A stretch of 64,000 bases of DNA from Candidatus Terraquivivens tengchongensis (GCA_023268355.1 JALNJK010000005.1:1-64000); one strand, 5' to 3'. Counted from the first letter of the stretch, positions 1 to 9,760 are shown. Numbers and translations: made by a program. The notes: generated by a model not told the origin, from the sequence alone.

Positions 1-1279
1 CCGGTCTTGGTCTCATGTAAACGGTCGTCCCATCAGGTTTTGCAGCCCTAGTTTCTTCAGGCACCCCGTCCAAGGCCTCTGCTGCCCTTTCCTTAATAAC
101 ATTTATTGCATCTAATGCTTTATCTCTTTCAGCTGCCACAATAACCACAGCATCTAATTCTCCAGCACACGTTGTATCTTTGAGAGCCTTAACCTCTTCA
201 ATCGTTATTCCATAATTAGGAAGTTCGTCCGTGTGGAATATCCCCTCTACATCACTCCATGCCCTAACCCTTCCTGCAATCTCCGCACCAAGTCTTATAC
301 CAGGTGAAGGTTGCAGACCCAGCAATCCAGCAAATCCCTTTAACACTATTGCATATACAACGCCGCCTGCATCAAGCTGCCTTTTGATTATCTTGCTTGA
401 AGTTTTAGAAAATACGTGAGTAACGTCAACGTGCTTTGTGTTCCAAATGTCTTCTTTCTTAACGCCACGCTTCAACAATTCCTCTTTTATCCGCAAAAGA
501 TGTAGTTGCCGTTTAACTTCGTTTTCTACAACCTTTTGGATGAGCTCAAGTTCTTGGACACCTTTTATCTCAACGGGTGCCCCATCTTTGATTGAGATGT
601 TTAAGTCTTGCCTGATGGTTCCTATACCTCTCTTAACTTTGCCCGTTGCCCTTAGTGTTCTTCCTATGACATAAGCTGCTTCCATAGCTTCTTCAGGTGA
701 TTCAATGACGGGCTCTGTTGAAATTTCTATTAACGGTATGCCGAGCCTTGATAAGTCGTAATGGACTTCATCCTTTCTAACCTCTATTATCCTGGCGGCA
801 TCCTCTTCGAGGGTTATCGTCTGTATAGGTATGGTTTTATTCTTTACCTTTATTTGTCCTCCTATCGCAACTATACACGTGCGCTGGAACCCTGTCGTGT
901 TGGACCCGTCTATAACTATCTTGCGCATTACATGCACTTCATCAACTGGTTTAGAGTTAAGTAGAAGAGCAACCGTAAGGGCCACTTCGAGAGCCTCGGG
1001 ATTTAAGTTATGCGGAGGCTCCTCATCCATCTCGACCAGACAAACATTCTTAAGATTCGCATGATAGACTATCGTCTTTCGCTTTCTTGATTCGAACATT
1101 GCTGCCGCGTCTACAGTGCCTAGCTCGCTCTGAACTTCCCTCAACCTTCTGATGAATGTTATGCTTTCACCATCTTCGGTACTTTCTGTCGGACAATCAC
1201 AAAACAACTTCTTCTTTGTATCTAGCTGCCTATGTACTTCCAGACCTACTTTCAACCTTATGCTGGAATAGTCCTCCAT
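1..1279 (-). CDS. gatE: Glu-tRNA(Gln) amidotransferase subunit E, 3' end cut by window edge
   Basis: This is the larger subunit of the archaeal GatDE enzyme, which converts Glu-tRNA(Gln) to Gln-tRNA(Gln) in the cytoplasm. About 426 codons are present. The N-terminus reads MEDYSSIRLKVGLEVHRQLD, the GatB/GatE signature, followed by a CDCP motif near residues 28-31 and the HYDLSRLGIPLIEIST block typical of the family's catalytic core. The C-terminal YqeY-like domain lies beyond position 1. The ATG at 1279 starts 2 nt after the gatD stop, so the two are translated as one operon, gatD first. The identification is secure from the conserved blocks. Confidence 0.95.
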   Translation of the reverse strand, partial: MEDYSSIRLKVGLEVHRQLDTKKKLFCDCPTESTEDGESITFIRRLREVQSELGTVDAAAMFESRKRKTIVYHANLKNVCLVEMDEEPPHNLNPEALEVALTVALLLNSKPVDEVHVMRKIVIDGSNTTGFQRTCIVAIGGQIKVKNKTIPIQTITLEEDAARIIEVRKDEVHYDLSRLGIPLIEISTEPVIESPEEAMEAAYVIGRTLRATGKVKRGIGTIRQDLNISIKDGAPVEIKGVQELELIQKVVENEVKRQLHLLRIKEELLKRGVKKEDIWNTKHVDVTHVFSKTSSKIIKRQLDAGGVVYAIVLKGFAGLLGLQPSPGIRLGAEIAGRVRAWSDVEGIFHTDELPNYGITIEEVKALKDTTCAGELDAVVIVAAERDKALDAINVIKERAAEALDGVPEETRAAKPDGTTVYMRPRP

Positions 1280-1281
1280 AC

Positions 1282-2622
1282 TTACCACGAATCCGTGTTA
1301 GGTAAGCTTCTTGAGTAGATCTCTCCAGCAATATTCATCAGCATGAGTTTTTTAATTTCCTCTAATCCAGCACCCTCACCAAGGTTACCTAACGTCCACA
1401 TGAGTTTAACGAGTGCCACCTCGGATAACATATCATCAAGCGGAACAACGCCCGCTTTTAGTAAATCCCTACCGGTATCGTATACATTCATGTTAACTCT
1501 TCCAAACTTACACTGAGATGTCATGCCCACGAATATGCCCCTTTCCGTTAACTCTCTTATAATTGGTACCCAATCCGAGGAAACATGCCCTAGCCCTGTC
1601 CCTTCTATTATGAAACCTCTTATACCGCTGTCAGCTAGAATGCTTAGTATATCGGGTTTCATGGATGGAAAGAACTTAACGAGAAATGCTCTTTCATCAA
1701 ACTTTGGTTTGTAGGTATAATTGTTGGAACCTCTTGGGTTTAGATCGTTAGCCACCACTTTAAGCTCACCATGCTGATAATAAGCGATTGGTCTAGAATT
1801 TACCGAGCGGAAGGCATCTCTGCTACTCGTATGTAGCTTGATGACTCTAGTTCCCCTATGCAGGGCTATGATGTCATCGGAGTGCCATTTATGCATGGCA
1901 ACGACAACTTCGCCGAAAGGTGCCTTGGCTGCCGTTGCGACAGCTGCAATTAAGTTAGTCGCAGCGTCGCTTGAAGGTCTGTCTGAAGACCTCTGGGCAC
2001 CAACAAGAACTATTGGAACCGGCGGTTTCTGTAGAGCGAAGCTAAGTGCAGCAGCCGTATATCCCATAGTATCAGTGCCATGTGTTAAGACCACACCATC
2101 TACGCCTTTATGAATAAAATGGTCTACAGCTTCAGCCATTCCAATCCAATGCTGAACCTGAACGTTCTCACTAAACAGACTATATAACACCTCGGTGTCT
2201 ATCTTTGCAATTTCTGCAAGTTCGGGAACTATCGCCAAAAGATCATCTGCATTTAAAGCGGGCCTGACCGCACCAGTTCTATATTCTACCCTGCTGGCTA
2301 TGGTACCGCCTGTACTGATTATGATGACATTTGGAAGGCCGCTTAGGGTTTGTGGTTTAGGCGGTCGCATAAACATAGGCTTTGCTCCAGCAGAAATTTT
2401 GGATATGCTCGTATTCTCTGCAACCCTTATGCCTATGTTGTAACCGTTGGACAGTTTTAGCGTTATGTAGTTTGGGTCTGCCAACTCGTATCTAGCCATA
2501 AGAATGCCCCTGTATTTTCTGCCGTCTGATATTATCTCAATCTCGTCTCCAATGCTTATGTTTTCCTGTTCTAGAAGTTTCCTTACAATGCCTGAGTATC
2601 CTTGCAATTCCGGCATATCCAT
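1282..2622 (-). CDS. gatD: Glu-tRNA(Gln) amidotransferase subunit D (asparaginase-type glutaminase)
   Basis: GatD hydrolyses glutamine (or asparagine) and passes ammonia to GatE. The 446-residue protein has the GatD-specific N-terminal domain (about residues 1-90) and then an L-asparaginase fold. It carries the catalytic TGGT motif at residues 104-107 (IISTGGTIAS) and the second nucleophile block THGTD at 180-184. The N-terminal domain separates it from plain type I asparaginases, and direct linkage to gatE confirms the call. The ATG at 2622 is the first start; a second Met at residue 3 is equally possible. Length matches the family. Confidence 0.96.
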   Translation of the reverse strand: MDMPELQGYSGIVRKLLEQENISIGDEIEIISDGRKYRGILMARYELADPNYITLKLSNGYNIGIRVAENTSISKISAGAKPMFMRPPKPQTLSGLPNVIIISTGGTIASRVEYRTGAVRPALNADDLLAIVPELAEIAKIDTEVLYSLFSENVQVQHWIGMAEAVDHFIHKGVDGVVLTHGTDTMGYTAAALSFALQKPPVPIVLVGAQRSSDRPSSDAATNLIAAVATAAKAPFGEVVVAMHKWHSDDIIALHRGTRVIKLHTSSRDAFRSVNSRPIAYYQHGELKVVANDLNPRGSNNYTYKPKFDERAFLVKFFPSMKPDILSILADSGIRGFIIEGTGLGHVSSDWVPIIRELTERGIFVGMTSQCKFGRVNMNVYDTGRDLLKAGVVPLDDMLSEVALVKLMWTLGNLGEGAGLEEIKKLMLMNIAGEIYSRSLPNTDSW

Positions 2623-2681
2623 ATCATCCAGCTCACGCTTTATTTACACGACATTTTTATTAACCTATACGTCCCGAAAGT

Positions 2682-2690
2682 TTTTATAAG
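2682..2690 (+). promoter_or_regulatory. TATA box of the aminotransferase gene
   Basis: The sequence TTTTATAAG lies about 35 nt before the ATG at 2721. The expected transcription start is near 2712, leaving a very short leader. It sits in the 98-nt divergent spacer with gatD. Confidence 0.5.
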
Positions 2691-2720
2691 AACAAGCTAT
2701 CAGAGATTCTCGAAACGTAG

Positions 2721-3908
2721 ATGACGAGAACATCTAGCAGGGTTTATAAAATAACTCAAGAGGGTGCTTTTGCAGTTCTTGCGAAAGCGAGGGAAGTTGA
2801 GGCAAAAGGAAAGAATGTAATACATATGGAAATCGGTGAACCTGATTTTGATACACCAGAAAACATAAAGAGAGCGGCGATTGAGGCCTTGGCAAAGGGC
2901 GCAACACATTATACACCAACACCTGGAATACCGGAACTCAGAAAGGCCATCGCAGAGAGGATCTCTACAGACTTAGGTGTTAACGTTGATTGGAAGAATG
3001 TGCTTGTGACTCTTGGATGTAAAGAAGCAATATTTGCATCAATCATGTCAATCGTGGATGATGGTGATGAGGTGATATACCCAAATCCAGGCTATCCTGC
3101 ATACGAATCTATTACGGCGTATGCTGGCGGAAAACCTGTACCTCTAAGGTTAAGTGAAAGTAATGAGTTTAGAATGACACCTGAAGAAGTTAACGAGCTA
3201 ATGACCAGCAGAACGAAGGCAATAATTATCAATTCGCCCCACAACCCATGCGGCTCTGTTCTGAGGAAAGAAGATGTAAAAGGCATAGTAGAGGTCGCAG
3301 AAGATAGGAATGCCTTCGTGATATCTGACGAAATATACTATCCCATACTGTTTGATGGACTGAAGCACTACTCACCGTTATCATTTGCAAAAAAGGATAA
3401 CGTAATATTAGTGGACGGTTTTTCGAAGAGATACGCAATGACTGGTTGGAGGCTTGGATATGTGGTGGCCCCCTCAGACCTCGTCGAGCCTATGACTAAA
3501 CTGTTGAACAACCTGACATCGTGCCCAAACCAATTCGTCCAGTACGCTGGTATAGAGGCGCTTAGGGGACCACAAGATTCCGTGAAGCAGATGGTGAAAG
3601 CATATGAAGAGAGAAGGAATGCGGTAATGGAAAAATTAAAGGAGATAGAAAACATTACGTACTTGAGACCACAGGGAGCGTTTTATGCATTCATCAACGT
3701 TCAAAAGATTTTATCACGCGTTGGTATGAATTCTGAACAACTCGTCGCTAGGCTAATCGAGGACTATGGTGTGGCCGTCCTTCACGGTTCGTCCATGGGC
3801 GCATACGGTGAAGGTTTCATAAGGATTAGCTTCGCCAACTCTGTTGAGAACTTAATCGAAGGTATATCCAGGCTTAAAAGAGCATTTAACAATATGCTAA
3901 GGCGGTAG
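2721..3908 (+). CDS. Class I/II PLP-dependent aminotransferase (aspartate/alanine type)
   Basis: This 395-residue fold-type I transaminase carries amino groups between an amino acid and a 2-oxo acid. The PLP lysine is K236 in SKRYAMTGWRLG. Also visible are the carboxylate-binding region NSPHNPCG (171-178), the D203/Y206 pair in SDEIYYP and the cofactor-binding YPNPGYPAY block (120-128). These fit the AspB/AlaT subfamily of archaeal aminotransferases; exact substrate preference cannot be read from sequence. The ATG at 2721 is the first start, placed just after a TATA box. The 3' end overlaps the convergent methyltransferase by 12 nt. Confidence 0.9.
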   Translation: MTRTSSRVYKITQEGAFAVLAKAREVEAKGKNVIHMEIGEPDFDTPENIKRAAIEALAKGATHYTPTPGIPELRKAIAERISTDLGVNVDWKNVLVTLGCKEAIFASIMSIVDDGDEVIYPNPGYPAYESITAYAGGKPVPLRLSESNEFRMTPEEVNELMTSRTKAIIINSPHNPCGSVLRKEDVKGIVEVAEDRNAFVISDEIYYPILFDGLKHYSPLSFAKKDNVILVDGFSKRYAMTGWRLGYVVAPSDLVEPMTKLLNNLTSCPNQFVQYAGIEALRGPQDSVKQMVKAYEERRNAVMEKLKEIENITYLRPQGAFYAFINVQKILSRVGMNSEQLVARLIEDYGVAVLHGSSMGAYGEGFIRISFANSVENLIEGISRLKRAFNNMLRR

Positions 3909-4586
3909 CCTGGCCTCGAATACTACTGCTGTCCAGCAAGGCCTCATATACCTATCGTAGATTATGCTGGCATTCGGTAGCCTGATTATGTAATCTTCTA
4001 AACCTTTCAAAAGTTTGCTGAAAGGAACGACAGTGTATCCTACACATCTATAAATCATGCCTAACTGGGCAAGCATCTTGGCCGTCACGTCTATGCCGAC
4101 TATTGATATTGTTGGAATTAAAAGTCTACCACCTGGTCTTAGGTGCACTTTTGCACCCTTTAGAACTGTATCCAAAATTGCCCTACCATCTGCCCCTCCA
4201 TAAGTTTCTACCCTCAACGGTTTTTGCGATGGAGTCATGGGCGGGTTTGAGATGATTACGTCAAAGCACTCGTTTTCTACGGGTTCGTAAAGATTCCCTT
4301 GCCTAACGTCAATATTGTATACGGCATTTAGTTCAGCATTAGCTTTTGCCATCGCTACGGCATCGGGTGAAATGTCTGTAGCCACACAACTTCCAGCACC
4401 AAGCTTAGATGCGACTATCGCCAAAAAGCCACTACCGGTGCCTAAGTCTAAAACTCGTTCGCCACCCTTTAATTTGATGCAACTCGCAATCAGCTTCGAG
4501 ACGGCCAGCGGTCGGTAAACTTTTTTGTCCTCATAAAGCTTAATTGCTAGGTTACCAATCTTTATCGTCCGCAGTTTCTTATACAT
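3897..4586 (-). CDS. HemK/RsmC-like SAM-dependent methyltransferase
   Basis: A class I SAM methyltransferase of 229 residues. The SAM-binding glycine loop is VLDLGTGSGF (about 45-54), the acidic residue after strand 2 is in ATDISPDA, and a catalytic NPPM tetrad occurs at 114-117. The NPP(Y/F/M) tetrad is used by enzymes that methylate planar nitrogens in RNA bases or glutamine side chains, such as HemK/PrmC and RsmC. An archaeal HemK-like release-factor methyltransferase is a plausible guess but is not proven. It is convergent with the aminotransferase and overlaps its end by 12 nt. Confidence 0.8.
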   Translation of the reverse strand: MYKKLRTIKIGNLAIKLYEDKKVYRPLAVSKLIASCIKLKGGERVLDLGTGSGFLAIVASKLGAGSCVATDISPDAVAMAKANAELNAVYNIDVRQGNLYEPVENECFDVIISNPPMTPSQKPLRVETYGGADGRAILDTVLKGAKVHLRPGGRLLIPTISIVGIDVTAKMLAQLGMIYRCVGYTVVPFSKLLKGLEDYIIRLPNASIIYDRYMRPCWTAVVFEARLPP

Positions 4587-4714
4587 AGCTAAGCCGACTA
4601 TAATTTGGTATCAGGCTAAGCTTAAAGCATGTCACTATCTGCGCATCGTATAGGTTTGTAGTAAGCTTTAAGGATGACCAGAAATGCGGTAGAATATATA
4701 AAATAGAAGGCAGG

Positions 4715-4724
4715 CATATAAATA
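4715..4724 (+). promoter_or_regulatory. TATA box of tRNA-Ala(TGC)
   Basis: CATATAAATA is centred about 28 nt upstream of the first tRNA nucleotide (4748), the normal archaeal spacing when transcription begins at or close to the mature 5' end. A second AT-rich element lies about 20 nt further upstream. Confidence 0.6.
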
Positions 4725-4747
4725 AGATGTGTTTGGAGATTTACACA

Positions 4748-4821
4748 GGGCCGGTAGCTCAGTCTGGAAGAGCACTCGGTTTGCACCCGAGAGGTCCGGG
4801 GTTCAAATCCCCGCCGGTCCA
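4748..4821 (+). tRNA. tRNA-Ala(TGC)
   Basis: A 74-nt cloverleaf. The acceptor is GGGCCGG/CCGGTCC with the G3:U70 alanine identity pair and discriminator A. D stem is GCTC/GAGC, anticodon stem CTCGG/CCGAG with loop TTTGCAC (anticodon TGC), and the T arm is CGGGG-TTCAAAT-CCCCG. There is no encoded CCA and no intron. Confidence 0.97.
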
Positions 4822-4939
4822 CTCCTATCTTAAAAAAAGTTGAATAAACTACACGAGTCTTTGAATACAACCAAAAAGCAGTCACTAAGGATTGTTAAAT
4901 CGAAATATTTATCTAAGAAAAGTTCACTTATAAAAATTT

Positions 4940-5650
4940 ATGAAGATAAAAGTTATAGTGCCAGTTTCCACAGATTTTTGGAACGATCTGGTAAGAGACG
5001 CTTATGAAAAGCATAAGGATCCTGGAACGGAAATCGATATAATAAACATTAAAAGGGGCCCTGAGTCAATAGAACAAATATACGACGATTCTTGGGCAGC
5101 GCTCCCCGCGCTGCTTGAGGTAGAGAAAGCTGAGAAAGAAGGGTGTGCTGCAGCTATCATATACTGTTTCGGTGATCCAGCTCTTCTAGCTGCAAAGGAA
5201 GCAGTAAGTATACCTGTCGTCGGATTATGTGAACCAAGCATACATGTGGCATCGATGCTAGGAAGAAAGTTCTCCATTATAGGAGTGGGAGGTAAAGTAG
5301 GGTATGGTTTAATGATAGATAATGTTACGCGTTATGGACTGTTGCATAAGTTGGCCTCAGTTAGGTTAACAGATATAAAAGTGCTCGATATTAGGAAAGA
5401 GTTTGACAAGCTTGTTAAAATATTAACCGAAGAAGGTAAAAAAGCTATTGAGGTTGACGGAGCAGACGTGCTAGTTCTAGGGTGTGGTGGTCTGCTGAAT
5501 ATCGCAGACATATTACAAGAGAAGCTTGGGGCTCCGGTGATAGATCCTGGCCTAGTTGCCCTAAAAGTCGCCGAGCTTTTGGCAAAGCTTAAGTTACGAC
5601 AGAGTAAAATAGCGTATATTAGTCCATATCCCAAAAAGAGAATAGATTAA
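4940..5650 (+). CDS. Asp/Glu/hydantoin racemase family protein
   Basis: This 236-residue cofactor-independent racemase-type protein has the two catalytic cysteines of the family: C76 in IIYCFGDPALLAAKE and C182 in VLGCGGL. The GDP-x-L-x-A-x-(E) block and the PVVGLCEPS segment resemble hydantoin racemases more than aspartate or glutamate racemases. The physiological substrate is unknown. The gene stands alone on the plus strand and converges with the peptide transporter operon ending at 5814, so an amino-acid-related role fits. The ATG at 4940 follows an AT-rich promoter stretch. Confidence 0.8.
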   Translation: MKIKVIVPVSTDFWNDLVRDAYEKHKDPGTEIDIINIKRGPESIEQIYDDSWAALPALLEVEKAEKEGCAAAIIYCFGDPALLAAKEAVSIPVVGLCEPSIHVASMLGRKFSIIGVGGKVGYGLMIDNVTRYGLLHKLASVRLTDIKVLDIRKEFDKLVKILTEEGKKAIEVDGADVLVLGCGGLLNIADILQEKLGAPVIDPGLVALKVAELLAKLKLRQSKIAYISPYPKKRID

Positions 5651-5813
5651 TTTTAACTCTCTATAACATTTTTTATTTAAGCATATCTAGAGGAGTGTAC
5701 CAATAAATACCCAGATTTCTTAATTTAATACCTCCCAACTATTAGGATGAAACTTTTCACACTTGTTTATTATAAATTCCTTCTGATCCATAACGTATGC
5801 TTTGTATTAAAAA

Positions 5814-6818
5814 TTATTTTTTCATATTATTAATTAAGTGACAAGCTACATAATGTCCATGTGAAACTTCGTTAAGTATAGGTTCTTGTTCACTACAAAT
5901 GTTCATAACAAATGGACATCTAGTACGGAACCTACATCCTGATGGTGGGTTTATCGCACTTGGAATTTCTCCTTTAGATTCTATACCTTTCGGTAATGTC
6001 TTCGATTCTTCTTCAGATATCGTAGGAATAGATGCTAACAACATTTGTGTATATGGGTGGAGAGGATTACTGAAGAGCTCTTCAACGGAAGCTATCTCCA
6101 TGAGTTTTCCTAAATACATTACGTTAATTCGGTGAGATATGTTCTTGACTACCGCTAGGTCATGAGTGATTAGGATATATGTTAAATTCTTACTCTTCTG
6201 AATTCTTAGAAGCGTTTTTAATATTCTTGACTGAGCTGAGACGTCAAGGTTTGATGTCGATTCATCAAGTATTAAACAAGTAGGATTCGTAGCAAGAGCA
6301 CGTGCAATAGCTACAAGTTGCTTCTCTCCACCGCCAAGCTCTCCTGGCAACTTAAATAAATAATCCTCTGTTAATCCAACATAATTCATTAATATTAATA
6401 ATCTTTCAATTTTTTCATACTTATTTAAGTTAGGATAATGTATATTTATTGCTGTTTCTATAATGTCTTTTACAGTCTTTTTAGGATTGAGCGAAGTTGC
6501 TGGATCTTGAAAAACTACTTGAATCTCTCTCCTTAACAATAAGTTTCTTTTGATTAATGGTATGTTCCCTATTTCATAACCTTTATACAATATCGATCCC
6601 GCATCTGCTACATATTTGCCTAAAATTACGTTTGCAACAGTCGTTTTACCAGACCCTGACTCACCAACTAAAGCAAGAGTTTCTTCTTTACTAACATCAA
6701 AACTTACATCATCAACAGCTCGGACTACTCCATTAGATGTAGGAAAATACTTCTTTAGATTTCTAACTTTTAGAAGTATCTGATCGTTTGGTGTTTGTAT
6801 TGCATTTTCTACGCTCAT
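5814..6818 (-). CDS. oppF: Peptide ABC transporter ATP-binding protein (OppF-like)
   Basis: This is the second ATPase of the five-gene peptide importer. Walker A is GESGSGKTTV near residue 52, the signature is LGGGEKQLVAIARA, a variant of LSGGQ with G for S, and Walker B is CLILDEST. The C-terminal extension carries the GCRFRTRCPFVMNIC motif, the cysteine cluster that binds a [4Fe-4S] cluster in OppD/OppF proteins. The ATG at 6818 overlaps the oppD stop (TGATG) and has a GGAGG site about 8 nt upstream; a GTG one codon earlier is less likely. It is the last gene of the operon. Confidence 0.92.
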   Translation of the reverse strand: MSVENAIQTPNDQILLKVRNLKKYFPTSNGVVRAVDDVSFDVSKEETLALVGESGSGKTTVANVILGKYVADAGSILYKGYEIGNIPLIKRNLLLRREIQVVFQDPATSLNPKKTVKDIIETAINIHYPNLNKYEKIERLLILMNYVGLTEDYLFKLPGELGGGEKQLVAIARALATNPTCLILDESTSNLDVSAQSRILKTLLRIQKSKNLTYILITHDLAVVKNISHRINVMYLGKLMEIASVEELFSNPLHPYTQMLLASIPTISEEESKTLPKGIESKGEIPSAINPPSGCRFRTRCPFVMNICSEQEPILNEVSHGHYVACHLINNMKK

Positions 6819-7801
6819 CACGTTCCACCTCCGTAAAGGTAGCAGGAAACATATCTATCTCTATCCACTTCTATCAATGGAGGTTTAGCTCTTCTACATA
6901 TTTCCTGGTCACAAAAAGGACATCTTGGATGAAATCTACATCCAGACGGTGGATGCCTATAATCTACAGGATTTCCCTTTATTCCCTCTCCAAGTGTACT
7001 GCTTAAAATTTTTGGTGCACTATCTATAAGTAGCCGCGTGTATGGATGTAGCGGGTCTTTAAATAGCTTAGATGTTGGCGCCTCTTCAACAATATTCCCT
7101 CCGTAGATTACATATATTCTATCAGTCATATTCCGAACCATTCCTAATGCGTGAGAGACTAGCAACATGCTTAGTCCTTTCTTTTTGACTAGATCCATTA
7201 TCAGCTTTAGTATCTGGGCCTGTATCGTAACATCAATGTTTGTTGTAGGTTCATCAGCTAATAGAAGCTCCCTTGCTGACGCCAGTGCCATTGCGATGAC
7301 AACTCTCTGACGCATCCCGCCGCTTAACTCAAATGGATACGAGTTAAGAACCCTTTCTGGATCTGGTATCAAAGTGTCACGAAGAAGATCTAATGCAATG
7401 TTCTCAAGATCTCGCTTATTCATACCTGAGTTCTCGTGAGCATATTTGATGATATCTAGCATTTGCTCCTTTATCTTGAAGACGGGATTAAGAGCAGCAA
7501 GAGGGTCTTGAAATATCATACCAATTTTCCTCCTTCTAATTTCAAGTAACTGTTGTTTGCTACAGTTTAACAAATTCACATCTCTATATAATATCTCACC
7601 ATTAGTTATTTTTCCCTGGGGTGGCAAAACACGCAATATTGACTTGAGTAGTGTTGTTTTTCCCGCCCCTGATTCTCCTATTAATCCAACTTTCTCTCCT
7701 AACTTTACATTTATTGATACACCATCCAATACGTGATATACATACCAGTAGCTTTTGTACTTAACAAACAAGTCTTTAACGGTAAGAAGATTTTCATACA
7801 T
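6818..7801 (-). CDS. oppD: Peptide ABC transporter ATP-binding protein (OppD-like)
   Basis: The first ATPase of the importer, about 327 residues. It has Walker A GESGAGKTTL, signature LSGGMRQRVVIAMA, Walker B LLLADEPT, and the C-terminal GCRFHPRCPFC...C cysteine motif of the oligopeptide/dipeptide subfamily. I place the start at the ATG at 7801 (MYENLLTVKDLFV), 4 nt after the oppC stop. A longer reading frame begins at 7843, but its first residues would overlap oppC and do not resemble the family N-terminus. Confidence 0.92.
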   Translation of the reverse strand: MYENLLTVKDLFVKYKSYWYVYHVLDGVSINVKLGEKVGLIGESGAGKTTLLKSILRVLPPQGKITNGEILYRDVNLLNCSKQQLLEIRRRKIGMIFQDPLAALNPVFKIKEQMLDIIKYAHENSGMNKRDLENIALDLLRDTLIPDPERVLNSYPFELSGGMRQRVVIAMALASARELLLADEPTTNIDVTIQAQILKLIMDLVKKKGLSMLLVSHALGMVRNMTDRIYVIYGGNIVEEAPTSKLFKDPLHPYTRLLIDSAPKILSSTLGEGIKGNPVDYRHPPSGCRFHPRCPFCDQEICRRAKPPLIEVDRDRYVSCYLYGGGT

Positions 7802-7805
7802 AGAT

Positions 7806-8705
7806 CTAATCACCTGCAAACACTTCGCGAAGTCCATCACCAAACAAGTTGAAGGCCATGACGAGTATAGCTATACCTAAGGCAGGTCCGATTATCATCC
7901 ACCAGTAAGTAGGAAAGTATGCCATGTACTCTGAAACCATTGTGCCTAGATCTGGTGTCGGAGGTTGTGCACCTAACCCTAGAAAACTTATGGCAGAACC
8001 TATAAGGATAACCCATGCTGCATCTAATGTAGCTTTAGTTAAAATAGGTCCTAGAATATTGGGAAGAATCTCTTTAAACATTATGTCTCTATCTTTTACC
8101 CCAAGAGCTCTAGCAGCCCAGACATAGGGTTCATCACGAATAGAGCTCGTCATAGAATAGACCATTCTAGTATACCAAGGCCACCACATGAGGGTAATAG
8201 CTATCATTGCGTTAACAATATTGGGCTCCAATATGGCGCAGATGGATAAAGCGAGTATTAATGGTGGGATGGATACAAACATATCAGCGAGCCTTAAAAC
8301 TATATGTTCAGGCCACTTTCCTTTATAATATCCAGCTATAAGTCCTAGTACCGTGCCCACCGGCATAACTATGCTTATAACTATTCCTATCATCATGAAG
8401 GCAAGCCTGAATCCGAAGATAACTCTCGTAAAGATGTCCCTTCCAAGATGATCAGTTCCTAGCAAGTATTTCGTACTTATGTATTGAAATCTTTCTTTGA
8501 AATTTACATACATACCTGCATGTTCAGGATAAGGGGCAAGATATTCAGCAAAAATAGCCATTATTAGCAAAGTAGATAATATAACAAGACCTGTAATTGC
8601 AAGTTTACTTTTTTTAAATCTAAACCATGCTCTTTTAAATCTTTCTTTTCTTACCTCCTTTTCTTTTTGAATTATTAGATTGTAATCCAGCTCTGTAATG
8701 CTCAT
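7806..8705 (-). CDS. oppC: Peptide ABC transporter permease (OppC-like)
   Basis: A 299-residue inner-membrane permease with an N-terminal cytoplasmic stretch, the OppC-specific first helix region (FRFKKSKLAITGLVIL) and about five further membrane helices. The loop GTDHLGRDIFTRVIFG is the hallmark of the DppC/OppC family, and the EAA-type loop (ARALGVKDRDIMFKEILPN) contacts the ATPases. The start overlaps the end of oppB by 4 nt (ATGA), so the two are translationally coupled. Confidence 0.93.
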   Translation of the reverse strand: MSITELDYNLIIQKEKEVRKERFKRAWFRFKKSKLAITGLVILSTLLIMAIFAEYLAPYPEHAGMYVNFKERFQYISTKYLLGTDHLGRDIFTRVIFGFRLAFMMIGIVISIVMPVGTVLGLIAGYYKGKWPEHIVLRLADMFVSIPPLILALSICAILEPNIVNAMIAITLMWWPWYTRMVYSMTSSIRDEPYVWAARALGVKDRDIMFKEILPNILGPILTKATLDAAWVILIGSAISFLGLGAQPPTPDLGTMVSEYMAYFPTYWWMIIGPALGIAILVMAFNLFGDGLREVFAGD

Positions 8706-9760
8706 TGTTGACCACCTCGTCTAATCCTCGGATCCAATATAGTTAGTATGATGTCGATTATTACGTTTGTAACAATGTATATAATTCCAGCAACAAGTAC
8801 GATTCCTACTATTCCATTCAAGTCTTTCCTTAACATGGCAGTTATGCCAAATTTTGAGATACCTGGCCAGTTAAATATCATTTCAACCATAAATGCGTTA
8901 GCGATCAATGAAGCAATGTCTAAGCCTATGACTGGTATTGTTGAACACAGCGATGGTCTTAATGCATACTTAAAATAAACATATCTATAGATTGGTAGAC
9001 CATGGGATAGAAATGTCGTGATGTAGTCTTTGTTGATATTCTCAACCATTGCAGATCTTAAAATACGTGTCTCCTGAGCCATGGCCCCAACAGCTAATGC
9101 TAACGATGGAAGGGCAAGATGCCACAATGCGTCTACAAACGCATTGAAGTTCCCAGTAATTAAAGCATCAATTGTTACTAGCCCAGTAATTCTGGGGAGC
9201 CTTATATATGATGATAACCTTTCAGTAGCCGGGAACCAGCCTAATATATAGCTGAAAACAAACTGCAGGATCAAAGCCCAGACGAAGGGCGGCACACATA
9301 TTCCAATATAGGCAAAAACCCTTAGCGCACCATCTATTGCTGAGCCTGGTTTGCAACCGCTTATCGTACCAAGAATTAATGTACCGGTCACCTGAATTAT
9401 CGCTACAAAAAGCATAAGTTCTAGTGTTGCCGGAAGAAAGTCAGCAATATCTACAGATACCTCTCTAAACGACGTTAGCGAGGGTCCCAATTTCCCCTGG
9501 AAGAGGTTTATCAGCCAATAATAGTATTGAACGTAAAGAGGTTTGTCAAGATAGAGCATTTCTCTATATTTTTGAACTATTTCTTCAGGAGCCCTTGGAC
9601 CAAGAGCCATTCTAGCAGGGTCTCCAGGCATTATTCTTGCTAAAGTAAAGATTATGAGAGACAATCCTAATAATGATATTAACGATAAAATTATTCTTTT
9701 AAGTATTGCATTATTAAATATGCCTTTTAGCACATTTAAATTGATTTTCATTAACACCAC
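8702..9760 (-). CDS. oppB: Peptide ABC transporter permease (OppB-like)
   Basis: This 352-residue permease partner of oppC has an N-terminal helix followed by the conserved MPGDPARMALGPRAP segment of DppB/OppB proteins and about five more membrane helices. The EAA loop lies around the SHGLPIYRYVYFKYALRPSL region. The start is ATG at 9760, with a second Met at residue 4. An 80-nt AT-rich spacer with T-runs separates it from the upstream binding-protein gene. Such a spacer often lets the binding protein be made in excess, which I infer rather than see. Confidence 0.92.
   Translation of the reverse strand: MVLMKINLNVLKGIFNNAILKRIILSLISLLGLSLIIFTLARIMPGDPARMALGPRAPEEIVQKYREMLYLDKPLYVQYYYWLINLFQGKLGPSLTSFREVSVDIADFLPATLELMLFVAIIQVTGTLILGTISGCKPGSAIDGALRVFAYIGICVPPFVWALILQFVFSYILGWFPATERLSSYIRLPRITGLVTIDALITGNFNAFVDALWHLALPSLALAVGAMAQETRILRSAMVENINKDYITTFLSHGLPIYRYVYFKYALRPSLCSTIPVIGLDIASLIANAFMVEMIFNWPGISKFGITAMLRKDLNGIVGIVLVAGIIYIVTNVIIDIILTILDPRIRRGGQQ

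Noticed and set aside
4622-4885. Minus-strand frame across tRNA-Ala(TGC)
   Set aside because: Its middle is the antisense of a clean tRNA; no family resemblance. The similar frame across tRNA-Ala(CGC) (26019-26252) is rejected for the same reason.
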